Below are positions 24,751 to 33,245 of a DNA stretch of 37,815 nucleotides, piece by piece. The notes under the pieces were generated by a model that saw only the letters and a program-made list of their open reading frames with translations, made no database searches and was not told the origin of the DNA. This stretch comes from Paraburkholderia tuberum STM678 (GTDB lineage: Bacteria > Pseudomonadota > Gammaproteobacteria > Burkholderiales > Burkholderiaceae), in the NCBI RefSeq assembly GCF_902833905.1, contig NZ_CADFGP010000063.1, forward strand, positions 1-37,815. The letters run 5' to 3'. Each line of letters begins with the position of its first letter. The first letter of the stretch is position 1. Both the position numbers and the translations under genes were made by a program.

Positions 24751-25670
24751 GCTCCGTTGATTTGCTGAAAGTGTTTTTGTGCAGAGAGGTCCGCAATCAG
24801 GCCGGGGCCATGGGGCTCCCACGCAAGAACTCGGCGGGCATGCTGGCCGCTTACTGTCTGGTCGAGCGCCAGTGCGTCAGCGAACAGTCCAAGCGATTTG
24901 CGAGCATCGTCGAGCGACCAGAGTTCGACGCGATCGGCGCCGACCGAGGCCCGAATCGCTTCACCCATTTCGGCAACGGCAACGGCATCTTCCGCGACCA
25001 CGTTGAAGATCTGTCCCGCGACCCGACCGTCCCCGCTTGCCGCCTGCTCCACCGCGCTCAGGTAAGCCGTGGCGAGATCGTCGACGTGAACGGCAGGCCA
25101 GTGATCGCGACCATCGCCGACGACCCTCACACTGCCGGTCTGACGGACCATCCCGGCAAGCATGCCGAAGACGCCACCGCCGTAGCCGTGCACCATCGCC
25201 GGCCTGAGAATCACTGCGGCAATCGAGCGGCTCGCCGCTAGCGCCCGCACATGTTGCTCCACTGCGGGCCGCCAGGCGATGAGTGGTGTCGGGTTCAGCG
25301 CCGAAGCTTCAGTCGCGGGCTCGCCCTCCGTATTGCCGTAGACCCAGGTGCCCGACGTATAGACAAACGCCGCGCCCGGCTGCAAATGCGAAAGCATCGC
25401 TACAGCCGCAGCCTCATCAACGGCACCGGCGGAAGCATCATTGGTCGACGCCATGTGCACCACGCCCTTGGCGGCACCGGCAGTCGCAGCGAAAGACTGT
25501 GGCTCACGCAGGTCGCCGGAATGCAGTTTCACGCCGAGATCTGCCAGCGCGCTGGCAGCAGCCGACCTGTCCTGGCGCACCAGCGCCGTCACCCGATGGC
25601 CGCGGCTGATTGCCTTGCGCGCGACCGCTTGTCCGATGTAGCCAGTACCACCTGTCATGAACAGTTCCAT
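24747..25670 (-). CDS. Extended/atypical SDR, NAD(P)-dependent epimerase/dehydratase-like
   Basis: 307 residues. The Rossmann motif MTGGTGYIGQAVARKA is at the start; later come HMASTNDASAG, YTSGTWVYGN and RPAMVHGYGGG. The Tyr-x3-Lys catalytic pair is replaced by WRPAVEQH, as in the atypical SDR group that mostly bind cofactor or reduce unusual substrates. AGGAG precedes the ATG at 25670. It is the first gene of a two-gene operon with the DoxX-like gene and is transcribed from a promoter containing a dyad for the adjacent TetR. Confidence 0.9.
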   Translation of the reverse strand: MELFMTGGTGYIGQAVARKAISRGHRVTALVRQDRSAAASALADLGVKLHSGDLREPQSFAATAGAAKGVVHMASTNDASAGAVDEAAAVAMLSHLQPGAAFVYTSGTWVYGNTEGEPATEASALNPTPLIAWRPAVEQHVRALAASRSIAAVILRPAMVHGYGGGVFGMLAGMVRQTGSVRVVGDGRDHWPAVHVDDLATAYLSAVEQAASGDGRVAGQIFNVVAEDAVAVAEMGEAIRASVGADRVELWSLDDARKSLGLFADALALDQTVSGQHARRVLAWEPHGPGLIADLSAQKHFQQINGA

Positions 25671-25714
25671 AGCGTTCTCCTCGATGATTGCCTGCGAAGT
25701 TGATAAGTCACACG

Positions 25715-25794
25715 AACGAGACTTACCGGTCTCGTTTTGACAAATCTAAACGAGACTGACCAGTCTTGTCAACTACTCGGCGATCTGTTATTTA
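25715..25794. promoter_or_regulatory. TetR-controlled divergent promoters with two operators
   Basis: Operator 1 (25715-25736) has perfect arms AACGAGAC/GTCTCGTT around six bases; operator 2 (25750-25769) has core AGACTG-AC-CAGTCT. On the minus strand TTGACA (25767-25772), a 17-base spacer and TTAGAT (25744-25749) form the promoter of the SDR-DoxX operon; operator 2 fills the spacer and operator 1 covers the start region. On the plus strand TTGTCA (25766-25771) and TATTTA (25789-25794), 17 bases apart, would start the TetR mRNA near its ATG. Confidence 0.75.
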
Positions 25795-25800
25795 TCTGGG

Positions 25801-26406
25801 ATGAACACACCCTCTCTCCCCGACCTGAGCCCGCTGCAACGCCGTAAGCGATCCGCCATCCTCGAAGGCGCGAGAACCGTTTTTTTAAGCCAAGGTTTCG
25901 GCCTGGCAACAATGGACGATGTCGCCGCGGCCGCTGGTGTCGGCAAACAGACGGTCTACCGCCACTTCAAGTCGAAGGAGGCACTCTTCGTTGGTCTGGT
26001 GAGCTCGATGTGCGCTCAGGTGGGTGGACTTCTTGCCGGGGCTCAGGACGAGCAATCCGATGGATCACCCGAAGTCGAGTTGCACGAGTTGGGGTGGTTG
26101 GTGGCACGAAGCCTTATCGTGCCGGATTACCTGCGGCTTTACCGGGCCATCGTCGCTGAGGCCGAGCGTCTTCCGGAACTCGGCCAGGTGTTCTACGAAA
26201 ATGGCGCAAAGGTCGTGCGTGCCTTCGCGGCAAAAATTCTGCGAAAGCGATTTGACGAATCGACTGCTGTATTGCGGGCAGCGACATTCGTTCAGTTGGT
26301 GCTAGGCGACGCGTATCTGGAACTGTCAATTGGCTACGCGGTGCCCGATGTTGAAGCGCGCTTTGCGCTGCAGATTGACGAGGCCGTGGCGGCTGCACTT
26401 CGCTAA
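25801..26406 (+). CDS. TetR-family repressor, probably leaderless
   Basis: 201 residues. The helix-turn-helix reads TMDDVAAAAGVGKQTVYRHFKSKEALF. The C-terminal part (about 90-200) fits the AefR-like TetR group (LVARSLIVPDYLRLYRAIVAEAERLPEL). No Shine-Dalgarno is separated from the ATG at 25801, and the likely -10 box ends only six bases upstream, so the mRNA may begin at or near the ATG. It is divergent from the SDR-DoxX operon and likely represses both promoters. Confidence 0.92.
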   Translation: MNTPSLPDLSPLQRRKRSAILEGARTVFLSQGFGLATMDDVAAAAGVGKQTVYRHFKSKEALFVGLVSSMCAQVGGLLAGAQDEQSDGSPEVELHELGWLVARSLIVPDYLRLYRAIVAEAERLPELGQVFYENGAKVVRAFAAKILRKRFDESTAVLRAATFVQLVLGDAYLELSIGYAVPDVEARFALQIDEAVAAALR

Positions 26407-26532
26407 AATGGGCCAACCCTGTCGGTTTTCCGCGTAGCGACCCTCCACATCAGTTCATTTTGACGCCGCGACCAAACTAAGCGCGTATGCTGGGAATACC
26501 ACCTTGTCACGCAACGCACCAGGAGCAACACC

Positions 26533-26670
26533 ATGGCCAAGAGTCAATTACGCAGCACTCGCGAAGCGAAAAAGCCCAAGCAACCCGCGAAGCCGTCAGT
26601 GCCGGCAAAGCCGTTCAGCACGGTTCGTTCGCGGGTTGCGAACGAAGGTGTCGCCAAGAAGAAGACGTAA
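26533..26670 (+). CDS. Small Lys/Arg/Pro-rich basic protein (45 aa), hypothetical
   Basis: A strong AGGAG lies seven bases before the ATG at 26533. The product (MAKSQLRSTREAKKPKQPAK, then PSVPAKPFSTVRSRVANEG, ending KKKT) is highly basic with no hydrophobic core, so it may bind nucleic acid or membranes. Similar short basic ORFs occur in Burkholderiaceae. It is a single small gene after the TetR gene. Function unknown. Confidence 0.6.
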   Translation: MAKSQLRSTREAKKPKQPAKPSVPAKPFSTVRSRVANEGVAKKKT

Positions 26671-26780
26671 ATCGGTTGGCCGCGGACACGCGGCACAACG
26701 ATCACATGCAACTTGTAACGTTCATCGCAGTAAATTGATATCTCCACATTGAAGGCGCAAACCGCTTCGGGAGGTGCATC

Positions 26781-27098
26781 ATGATCCATCACCACTCGGA
26801 CCCCACTTTTCGTGGGCTTCCGCTCACGGCCGAGCAAGACTCGGAAATTCGTCATTACCTGAACAGGAAGGCCAAGCTGGGCAAGCCATGGAATACTCCC
26901 GAGCTGCGCGGGATGCTTGAGGACATGCTGCTGCCGCCAAGTACCGAAGACGACAGCGAGAGCGATATCCCGGGCGACGCATCGAGCGCCGCTGAGCGCG
27001 CAGCCGCGTTCGTCGATCAGGACATGGAACCAATCGAGGCATATGAGGAATTGCATGCCGCGATGGAAGCCGAAAGCATGAAAGGCGATCCGCACTAG
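26781..27098 (+). CDS. Conserved hypothetical acidic protein (105 aa)
   Basis: GGGAGGTG precedes the ATG at 26781. The protein starts MIHHHSDPTFRGLPLTAEQD, has a mixed helical part (IRHYLNRKAKLGKPWNTPEL) and a Glu/Asp-rich C-terminus (DDSESDIPGD; DQDMEPIEAYEELHAAM). No signal peptide or membrane segment. I recognise no domain. It stands 69 bases upstream of a DUF1488 gene in the same direction, with which it may be co-expressed. Confidence 0.7.
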   Translation: MIHHHSDPTFRGLPLTAEQDSEIRHYLNRKAKLGKPWNTPELRGMLEDMLLPPSTEDDSESDIPGDASSAAERAAAFVDQDMEPIEAYEELHAAMEAESMKGDPH

Positions 27099-27167
27099 CG
27101 GGAGCGCTCCGCGCGGGTAGTGAGCGTGCAACCCGGTCCATCTGAGGCGTAGAACGAAGGACGACAC

Positions 27168-27419
27168 ATGGCACTCAGTTTTTCCAACCCCAGCCGCAGC
27201 TATGATGGGATCAGGCATGGCGTGTGGTTCTGGGGATACGACAAAGCACGCGAGATTACCTTCTTTGTGGAAGACCGCGTACTGAAGAATTTCGACTCCG
27301 CCCTCGGTACTGACGAAGCCGAGGTGCTGGCCTCCTTCGACCGGAATCGCAATGAGATCCTGAAGGTCGCCATGACCCTCTATGCCGAGGGGCCGCAGAC
27401 TCTCTACACGCTGCACTAA
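27168..27419 (+). CDS. DUF1488 family protein
   Basis: 83 residues. It starts LSFSNPSRSYDGIRHGVWFWGYDKA, then ITFFVEDRVLKN, then VLASFDRNRNEILKVA, the pattern of the small cytoplasmic DUF1488 proteins found in proteobacteria. GAAGGACG precedes the ATG. Function of the family is unknown. The 284-base gap after it contains nothing recognisable. Confidence 0.8.
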   Translation: MALSFSNPSRSYDGIRHGVWFWGYDKAREITFFVEDRVLKNFDSALGTDEAEVLASFDRNRNEILKVAMTLYAEGPQTLYTLH

Positions 27420-27703
27420 AGCTTCATCCGGTCACCCATGCTGAATGAGTTGATCCAGTTCAGGCGATCAACGCGTTTTCATGCAGGCTCGATCCGCTGC
27501 TGCCGGTCGACGGCTTCCGCATCCTGAGGCTGTTTTTGATGCACTTCGGCCAGTCGCCGGGGCGATCGCTGACGACTTCTCGACCGTAGTCGACTCTTGA
27601 TATCAGGACTGGCAAGGCAGTTATAAGTCTCCTTTGCCTGCCTACATTTGTGCATCCACGACCTGGAAGGTCGGGATGCAGGACACCTTGCACTTTAGAG
27701 GCC

Positions 27704-30700
27704 CTACCATTGGTAGCGCACGCCGAGATCGCCCGCGACGCCACTACGGCGGACATTGCTGTCTCCACTCACGGCGAACTGGTAGCCGAACTGTCCGTAA
27801 AGGTTCAGCCGCTCCTTGAGCCTGGCGGTGACACCGCCGGCGAGTTCCAGTCGCGTGGCCTGCACATTCAGCGGCACCCGGTCATTGGCGAAGGTCGTGG
27901 TGGCCTGGGCATTGAAATCCCGCCACAGGTTGGCACGCACATACGGCTGCCACACCGCTCCCTGGCTGCCTTCGATGGTCCACTTCCCGCGCACGCCGAG
28001 GCGGCCACTCGCGCCCGAAGTGGAGCCGAGGGAGACTTCACCCAGACCATCGTTCGCGTCGGAGAACGACACGTGCTGCCAGATGATCTGCGCCTGCGGC
28101 TCCAGCTCGAAACCCGGGCCGAGCGGCAGCGGGATCGGATAGCCCCCCTCGAGTGATGTCGCGAAGCCCGTACCCCGGACTGGCAGATTCGCAAACTGAG
28201 TGGTCGCGGCGCCGTCGTAGTGCGTACCCTGCACAACCGCATCGACATACCAGCCACTGGGGCCGTAGTCCGTCCAGTAGCCTCCGCCTGTATATGCATT
28301 CAGATGCATTGAGCCGGTGTGCTCCAGCGTGTATCCGGTTGCCGCTGCGTTGGTGACCAGGCCATCGACATCTGCACTGCCGTAGCCGTATGCAAAGTAG
28401 ACGCCTGTAGCGTCGCGATGACCGGGCCAGACGCTTCCACGCCATAGGTCGAGACCGGTCTGCACGCCTCCGACTCCGCCGCTCACGCGCGGATCGGCGT
28501 AAGCCTCGTAGCGGTTGTCGATCTGGCCGCCGAACACGCGTCCCCAGGCGGAGCTTGCCCAGCCCGAGCCGCCCGAGCCGCCGCTCTCCGTCGTGAGCGT
28601 GTCGCCGATGCGCTCATGGAGCGTCCCGAGCATCTCGACACCCATCTGCCGGGCGACCGGTTGAACTACGCCATAGGTGGCCAGTTCCGGCCCGATGATC
28701 GGGTAGACGCCAGGCGGCAGCGGATCCGGTGGGGGCTCGGTGCCAGGTCCAGTTTCCGGTTCCTCTTCGCCTCCCCCCGGTGGGGGCGGCACGACGAACG
28801 ACGAGCGCAGAAACCAGTCCTCGGGATTGCTGCTGTTGACGCCACCGCGAAACAAACGATAGTCTTCGGCGCCACCGCGCGCCTCGCCGACGAGCGAAAA
28901 GGCGTCCGACGCCGTGGTGCCACCGTTGGTTGTCTCGACGACGAGAATGCCGTTCCCCGTCGTCAATCCACCGGAGCCGCCTGCGTTCGTGATACGTACG
29001 GCTGAAGGGTCGGCGCTGCCGCCGTTGATGATGAGTCTGTCCGACGGCGAGCCATCCAGACCGAGGAACGTGCGCAGCGCGAGCGTGCCGCCGGCACCCA
29101 CGAAATTTTTGACAGTCATCGCACCGAATTGCCCTGCCGGGAGCCCGAAGCCCGGCTCAACCGTTCCGGCATTGGTGACGGTGTTCAAGTCCGTTCCTGT
29201 ACCGCCCAGGGTTCCGTTCGCCTCCACATTGACCGGCGACTGCAACGAGCCGGTCAGATTGAGCACGCCATTGCGAACGCTGGTCGGACCAGTAAAGGTG
29301 TTCTGGCCGGATAACGTGAGCACGCCGTTGCCGGCCTTGGCCAGTGCCCCGCTTCCGGAGAGCACGCCGGACCAAGTCGCGCCCATGCCGTTGGTGTCGA
29401 TGGTCGACGTCGTGCCTCCGACCAGCGTTGCGTTGACGCCTGCGCTCAGCGCCGAACCCACCACCTGTATCGTTCCTCCACCGAGATTGAATGCATAGGT
29501 GCCACCCAGATTGTTGAAGTCGCCGAACAGCGAACTTCCGCCAATCTGCAATGTGCCGCCCGACAGGTTATACGTGCCGTTGCCGGCCGCCGCGAGGAAC
29601 AGTCTCGACGCGCTGCCGATCGCAAGGGTACCGCCGGTCTGGTTGATCGTACCGGTGCCCTGGCTACCCGTGGACGTAACGTTCGAGCCGATGAACAGCG
29701 TCCCATCAGCCACGTTGAAGGTGCCGCCGCTCAGATTGAGCGTGCCGCTGCTCGGGTTGCCTTGCGTATTGCGGCCGAGCGTCATGAAGTCGGTGGTGCT
29801 GTTGCCGAATGTGACCGTTCCGCCCGACAAGTTGTAGGTGCCCGTACCGCCCTGGTTGCCGATGTTCAGCGACACCGGCGTGCCCGGCATACCGAAGACG
29901 ACGTTGCCCGCGGTCTGCGTAACCGTGCCCGTGCCGCCGAAGTCGCCGACCTGGAGCGCGGAGTTGAACGTGAGCGTGCCGCCGCTCACGTTCAACGTGC
30001 CAGACGACGTCGATCCGGGGACCTGCGTCGCGAGGGTATTGCCGAGGCCCAGCGAAAGATAGTCGATCGCGGTGCTGCCGCTGGAGACCGCTAGTCCACC
30101 GCCCACTACAAAAGCCGAGCCGCCCTGAATCCGCGCACCGTTGATCGTGAACGTCCCTGCGCCAGTCTTGACGAAGATGCCGTGCAGCGCGTCGCTCGCC
30201 GTGCCGGCATTGATGATCGTGCCGGAGAAACTGGTGCTCGTGTTATCGGTGCCAACCACCAGTATGTTCGTGCCGTCGATCACGGTGCCGCTGCCCGACA
30301 GGTTCGGCAGCGGCACGACACCCGTCGCGACCCCCGGAATCGGAGTGCTTGTGACGCCCGAAATATCGAAGGTGCCGTTGTTTAACATCCCGCTGGTCAA
30401 ATTGATGCTGCCGCTTCCCGTCAGCGCCAGCGTGCCGGCAGAGATGGTCGTCATGCCGGTATAGGTATTCGCATTGGTCAGCGTGAGCACGCCGTTGCCG
30501 GCCTTGGCCAGTGCCCCGCTTCCGGAGAGCACGCCGGACCAAGTCGCGCCCATGCCGTTGGTGTCGATGGTCGACGTCGTGCCTCCGACCAGCGTTGCGT
30601 TGACGCCTGCGCTCAGCGCCGAACCCACCACCTGTATCGTTCCTCCACCGAGATTGAATGCATAGGTGCCACCCAGATTGTTGAAGTCGCCGAACAGCGA

Positions 30701-31660
30701 ACTTCCGCCAATCTGCAGTGTGCCGCCCGACAGGTTATACGTGCCGTTGCCGGCCGCCGCGAGGAACAGTCTCGACGCGCTGCCGATTGCAAGGGTACCG
30801 CCGGTCTGGTTGATCGTACCGGTGCCCTGGCTACCCGAGGACACGACGTTCGAGCCGATGAACAGCGTCCCATTAGCCACGTTGAAGGTGCCGCCGCTCA
30901 GATTGAGCGTGCCGCTGCTCGGGTTGCCTTGCGTATTGCGGCCGAGCGTCATGAAGTCGGTGGTGCTGTTGCCGAATGTGACCGTTCCGCCCGACAAGTT
31001 GTAGGTGCCCGTACCGCCCTGGTTGCCGATGTTCAGCGACACCGGCGTGCCCGGCATACCGAAGACGACGTTGCCCGCGGTCTGCGTAACCGTGCCCGTG
31101 CCGCCGAAGTCGCCGACCTGGAGCGCGGAGTTGAACGTTAGCGTGCCGCCGCTCACGTTCAACGTGCCAGACGACGTCGATCCGGGAAGAGTTGGGGCAT
31201 TGCCCAGGCCCAGCGAAAGATAGTCGATGGCGGCGTCGCTGCTCGTCGCCGCCAGTCCACCGCCAATCACGAATGCGGAGCCCCCCCGGATCCTTGCGCC
31301 GTCGATCGTCAGTGTTCCGCCGCCCGTTTTGACAAACTGGCCTTGTTGCGACGTTGGATCGCTCGCAACGCCAGCATTGTTGATCGTGCCGGAGAAGCTG
31401 GTGCTCGTGTTATCGGTGCCAACAAACAGGACGTTGTTGGCGGGGATGTCGATCGTTTCGCTCCCGGAGAGATTGGGCCGTTCAGTCACCGTCTGCTGCG
31501 CCAATGCCGGCACGGGTGCCAGGCCCATGAGCCACATGGCATGGAGGATGCAGAAAGAGTTGAGTCGCTGGTGCCGCGTCGTCAGCGGCATCGTCAATCG
31601 ACCGTGCGCGCCGCCGGCCAACGTGCTTAACGATGCGCGATGAATCGCTCTTGCCGCCAC
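27704..31660 (-). CDS. Large autotransporter adhesin with duplicated passenger
   Basis: 1318 residues. A GTG at 31660 is the start because GGAGG lies six bases upstream. An extended signal peptide (basic N-region, then LHAMWLMGLAPVPALA) leads to a passenger of Gly/Thr/Ser beta-helix rungs (GTLNVSGGTLTFNS, GTYNLSGGTVTFGN, GVLTLTNANTYTG), the autotransporter-associated beta-strand pattern. The passenger contains two near-identical blocks 389 residues apart. A Pro/Gly linker (about residues 950-980, PPPPGGGEEEPETGPGTEPP) leads to the C-terminal beta-barrel (GWASSAWGRVFGGQIDN to GDLGVRYQW, with terminal aromatic residue). It is type Va secretion to the cell surface, probably adhesion or biofilm. 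Confidence 0.9.
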   Translation of the reverse strand: MAARAIHRASLSTLAGGAHGRLTMPLTTRHQRLNSFCILHAMWLMGLAPVPALAQQTVTERPNLSGSETIDIPANNVLFVGTDNTSTSFSGTINNAGVASDPTSQQGQFVKTGGGTLTIDGARIRGGSAFVIGGGLAATSSDAAIDYLSLGLGNAPTLPGSTSSGTLNVSGGTLTFNSALQVGDFGGTGTVTQTAGNVVFGMPGTPVSLNIGNQGGTGTYNLSGGTVTFGNSTTDFMTLGRNTQGNPSSGTLNLSGGTFNVANGTLFIGSNVVSSGSQGTGTINQTGGTLAIGSASRLFLAAAGNGTYNLSGGTLQIGGSSLFGDFNNLGGTYAFNLGGGTIQVVGSALSAGVNATLVGGTTSTIDTNGMGATWSGVLSGSGALAKAGNGVLTLTNANTYTGMTTISAGTLALTGSGSINLTSGMLNNGTFDISGVTSTPIPGVATGVVPLPNLSGSGTVIDGTNILVVGTDNTSTSFSGTIINAGTASDALHGIFVKTGAGTFTINGARIQGGSAFVVGGGLAVSSGSTAIDYLSLGLGNTLATQVPGSTSSGTLNVSGGTLTFNSALQVGDFGGTGTVTQTAGNVVFGMPGTPVSLNIGNQGGTGTYNLSGGTVTFGNSTTDFMTLGRNTQGNPSSGTLNLSGGTFNVADGTLFIGSNVTSTGSQGTGTINQTGGTLAIGSASRLFLAAAGNGTYNLSGGTLQIGGSSLFGDFNNLGGTYAFNLGGGTIQVVGSALSAGVNATLVGGTTSTIDTNGMGATWSGVLSGSGALAKAGNGVLTLSGQNTFTGPTSVRNGVLNLTGSLQSPVNVEANGTLGGTGTDLNTVTNAGTVEPGFGLPAGQFGAMTVKNFVGAGGTLALRTFLGLDGSPSDRLIINGGSADPSAVRITNAGGSGGLTTGNGILVVETTNGGTTASDAFSLVGEARGGAEDYRLFRGGVNSSNPEDWFLRSSFVVPPPPGGGEEEPETGPGTEPPPDPLPPGVYPIIGPELATYGVVQPVARQMGVEMLGTLHERIGDTLTTESGGSGGSGWASSAWGRVFGGQIDNRYEAYADPRVSGGVGGVQTGLDLWRGSVWPGHRDATGVYFAYGYGSADVDGLVTNAAATGYTLEHTGSMHLNAYTGGGYWTDYGPSGWYVDAVVQGTHYDGAATTQFANLPVRGTGFATSLEGGYPIPLPLGPGFELEPQAQIIWQHVSFSDANDGLGEVSLGSTSGASGRLGVRGKWTIEGSQGAVWQPYVRANLWRDFNAQATTTFANDRVPLNVQATRLELAGGVTARLKERLNLYGQFGYQFAVSGDSNVRRSGVAGDLGVRYQW
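29315..30018 (-). repeat. Autotransporter internal repeat, C-terminal copy
   Basis: About 704 bases encoding roughly residues 548-782 of the autotransporter. It matches the block at 30482-31185 almost base for base at an offset of exactly 1167 bases (389 codons), so the frame is preserved. I see only three amino acid differences, clustered at VADGTLFIGSNVTST. Confidence 0.85.
30482..31185 (-). repeat. Autotransporter internal repeat, N-terminal copy
   Basis: Matching copy of 29315-30018, encoding roughly residues 159-393 (VANGTLFIGSNVVSS at the variable site). Flanking sequence beyond 31185 stays similar but more diverged, with a two-codon length difference (LATQVPGS versus PTLPGS), indicating that the original duplication was larger and the core has been kept identical, or recently converted. 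Confidence 0.85.
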
Positions 31661-31695
31661 GACGACCCTCCGTTACCTGCCGGTGGAAGTTTGCC

Positions 31696-31715
31696 AAGTC
31701 AAGCGAGCTTGACTT
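31696..31715. promoter_or_regulatory. Perfect 9+9 palindrome upstream of the autotransporter
   Basis: Arms AAGTCAAGC and GCTTGACTT are separated by GA, 36 bases upstream of the GTG start of the autotransporter. It could be a repressor operator or a hairpin in the leader RNA. No regulator gene is adjacent. Confidence 0.5.
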
Positions 31716-31818
31716 CGGGAGACCGACCCATCGACGTTGACTTTGGAAAGCATCTCCCCGAACAGTCGTTGCCTTACAGGTTGTGCGCACGCGATTGAGT
31801 TGTTGCCAAGTTCTGCTA

Positions 31819-31846
31819 AGGGTAGGTAGGCAGATTGATTTGTCAA
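31819..31846 (-). promoter_or_regulatory. Candidate promoter of the autotransporter
   Basis: On the minus strand TTGACA (31841-31846) is followed by 16 bases and TACCCT (31819-31824). The -10 match is weak. It would give a leader of about 150 bases containing the palindrome. Otherwise 31661-32092 holds no gene. Confidence 0.3.
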
Positions 31847-32092
31847 GAATTAACCTGGAAGGCTTCGATTGCGGTCCTTTCATGCGAGTTACCAACGGCT
31901 CGCCACCCGAGAAAAGCGCCTGAGCATATCGTCGTGTCCCGATTGGATCTCCGCTTTCCAGATTGTCACTGACGTTTGACTGTCCCGGCGATGCTTCCGG
32001 TGAGCGGCTCTTCGTGGCCGAGCGCAGCCGTTTACCAACCGCGCGACAACCCGGTGATACTTCGGCATCCACTCAGTCAGATCGCGCCCGCC

Positions 32093-33004
32093 TCAGTTAG
32101 AGATGCCTCGGACCCGCCGCGATGCCTCCCGCATCCGTTGGGACTTCTGCTTTCCCAACCATTGCAGCGATTCCCGCACGACCTCGGGCGGAACCTCATT
32201 GAATGATGCGCTGCGAATCAGCGCCTCGCTTGCGGCAATGTCGTTGAACTGCCCCAGCTTGTTCTGCACGGATGTCAATTCCTTGATGGTGCGACCGTGT
32301 CCGCCTTTGATAACGGGTTGAAAAAACTCCAGCAGGTACCTCAGTTTTTTGCCTGCCTTTCGAACGTCGTGAAGATCCTCCTCGTGGGTGTCCTCGCTGC
32401 GTGCAGCGCGTCTGCTTCGCTTTTGAAGTGCACGCCGCGCTAGACGGACACGCTTCTCGGCGAACGCCTGAATGGGTAGATTGTCGCAACGCGACAGCAG
32501 TGTGGTTTGCGCGCGAAACATGACATCGTTCAGAAACGCCTCGACATCGTCGCTTTTGATCATCGTCCGGCTATGCACCACCGCCTGCGCGCGCTTCTCG
32601 CGCGCTGCGGCCACCAGCAGTTCGATCGAGGCGCCGGACTCCTTGGCGGCTCTCAGCAGATCGCCTGCTATGTCCCAGTCACGGGTTCGGCCTGCCACGG
32701 CCGCAAGACGCTTGAATTCTTCGGTGGCTTGCGCGGTCGATTCCTCTCCGAGGTATGGAGAGTACGCCCAGTACAAAGCCCGAAGCTTTCTGAAAGCGAC
32801 GCGAAGCTGATGAAACCCTTCTGCATCGCTCTGCGCGGATAGCTCTCTTGCCCTTTGCACGGCTTCGGCCACCACTGGCGCCGCCAGCGACGAGAAGGTA
32901 CTGGCGATGGAACTCGTTTTTGAAAGTGATGAACCGGCCGTCCGGCGGTTGACTTTGAAGAGAGTGTTTGGCCGTGGCAAGGACCAGTCACCATCCATAT
33001 CCAT
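32093..33004 (-). CDS. CHAD domain protein
   Basis: 303 residues. Two helical repeats typical of the CHAD fold are seen: FHQLRVAFRKLRALYWAYSP and LHDVRKAGKKLRYLLEFFQP, with the conserved His and Arg/Lys residues that line the basic pocket binding polyphosphate in characterised CHAD proteins. The rest is basic and helical (EKRVRLARRALQKRSRRAA). No catalytic domain is attached. It is divergent from a Nudix gene across 241 bases. A role at polyphosphate granules is inferred from family knowledge. Confidence 0.9.
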   Translation of the reverse strand: MDMDGDWSLPRPNTLFKVNRRTAGSSLSKTSSIASTFSSLAAPVVAEAVQRARELSAQSDAEGFHQLRVAFRKLRALYWAYSPYLGEESTAQATEEFKRLAAVAGRTRDWDIAGDLLRAAKESGASIELLVAAAREKRAQAVVHSRTMIKSDDVEAFLNDVMFRAQTTLLSRCDNLPIQAFAEKRVRLARRALQKRSRRAARSEDTHEEDLHDVRKAGKKLRYLLEFFQPVIKGGHGRTIKELTSVQNKLGQFNDIAASEALIRSASFNEVPPEVVRESLQWLGKQKSQRMREASRRVRGISN

Positions 33005-33245
33005 TGCAGCCTCGAGTCGGATAGAAATTCATTTGCCGAGACCTTACCATAGCGACCCTCGAGCGCCGAGATTGTGACGCGGTGATGACATACATTAAGC
33101 TGCCGCGCGTCCGCTGTCCTCGTTTCGAAACATTACCGCCTTCTGCTGTTCTGTATTAGGATGCTCAACTATGTCTGGCAACGCCCGATACGCCGCCGTG
33201 TGGTGCGCGTCTTGAGAGCATCTGGGGCATAAGTGGGAGTTCGGT

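Noticed and set aside
27650..31643. Several plus-strand ORFs of 100-190 codons, some Pro/Val-rich
   Set aside because: They are antisense frames of the autotransporter repeats, and recur at the same 1167-base spacing.
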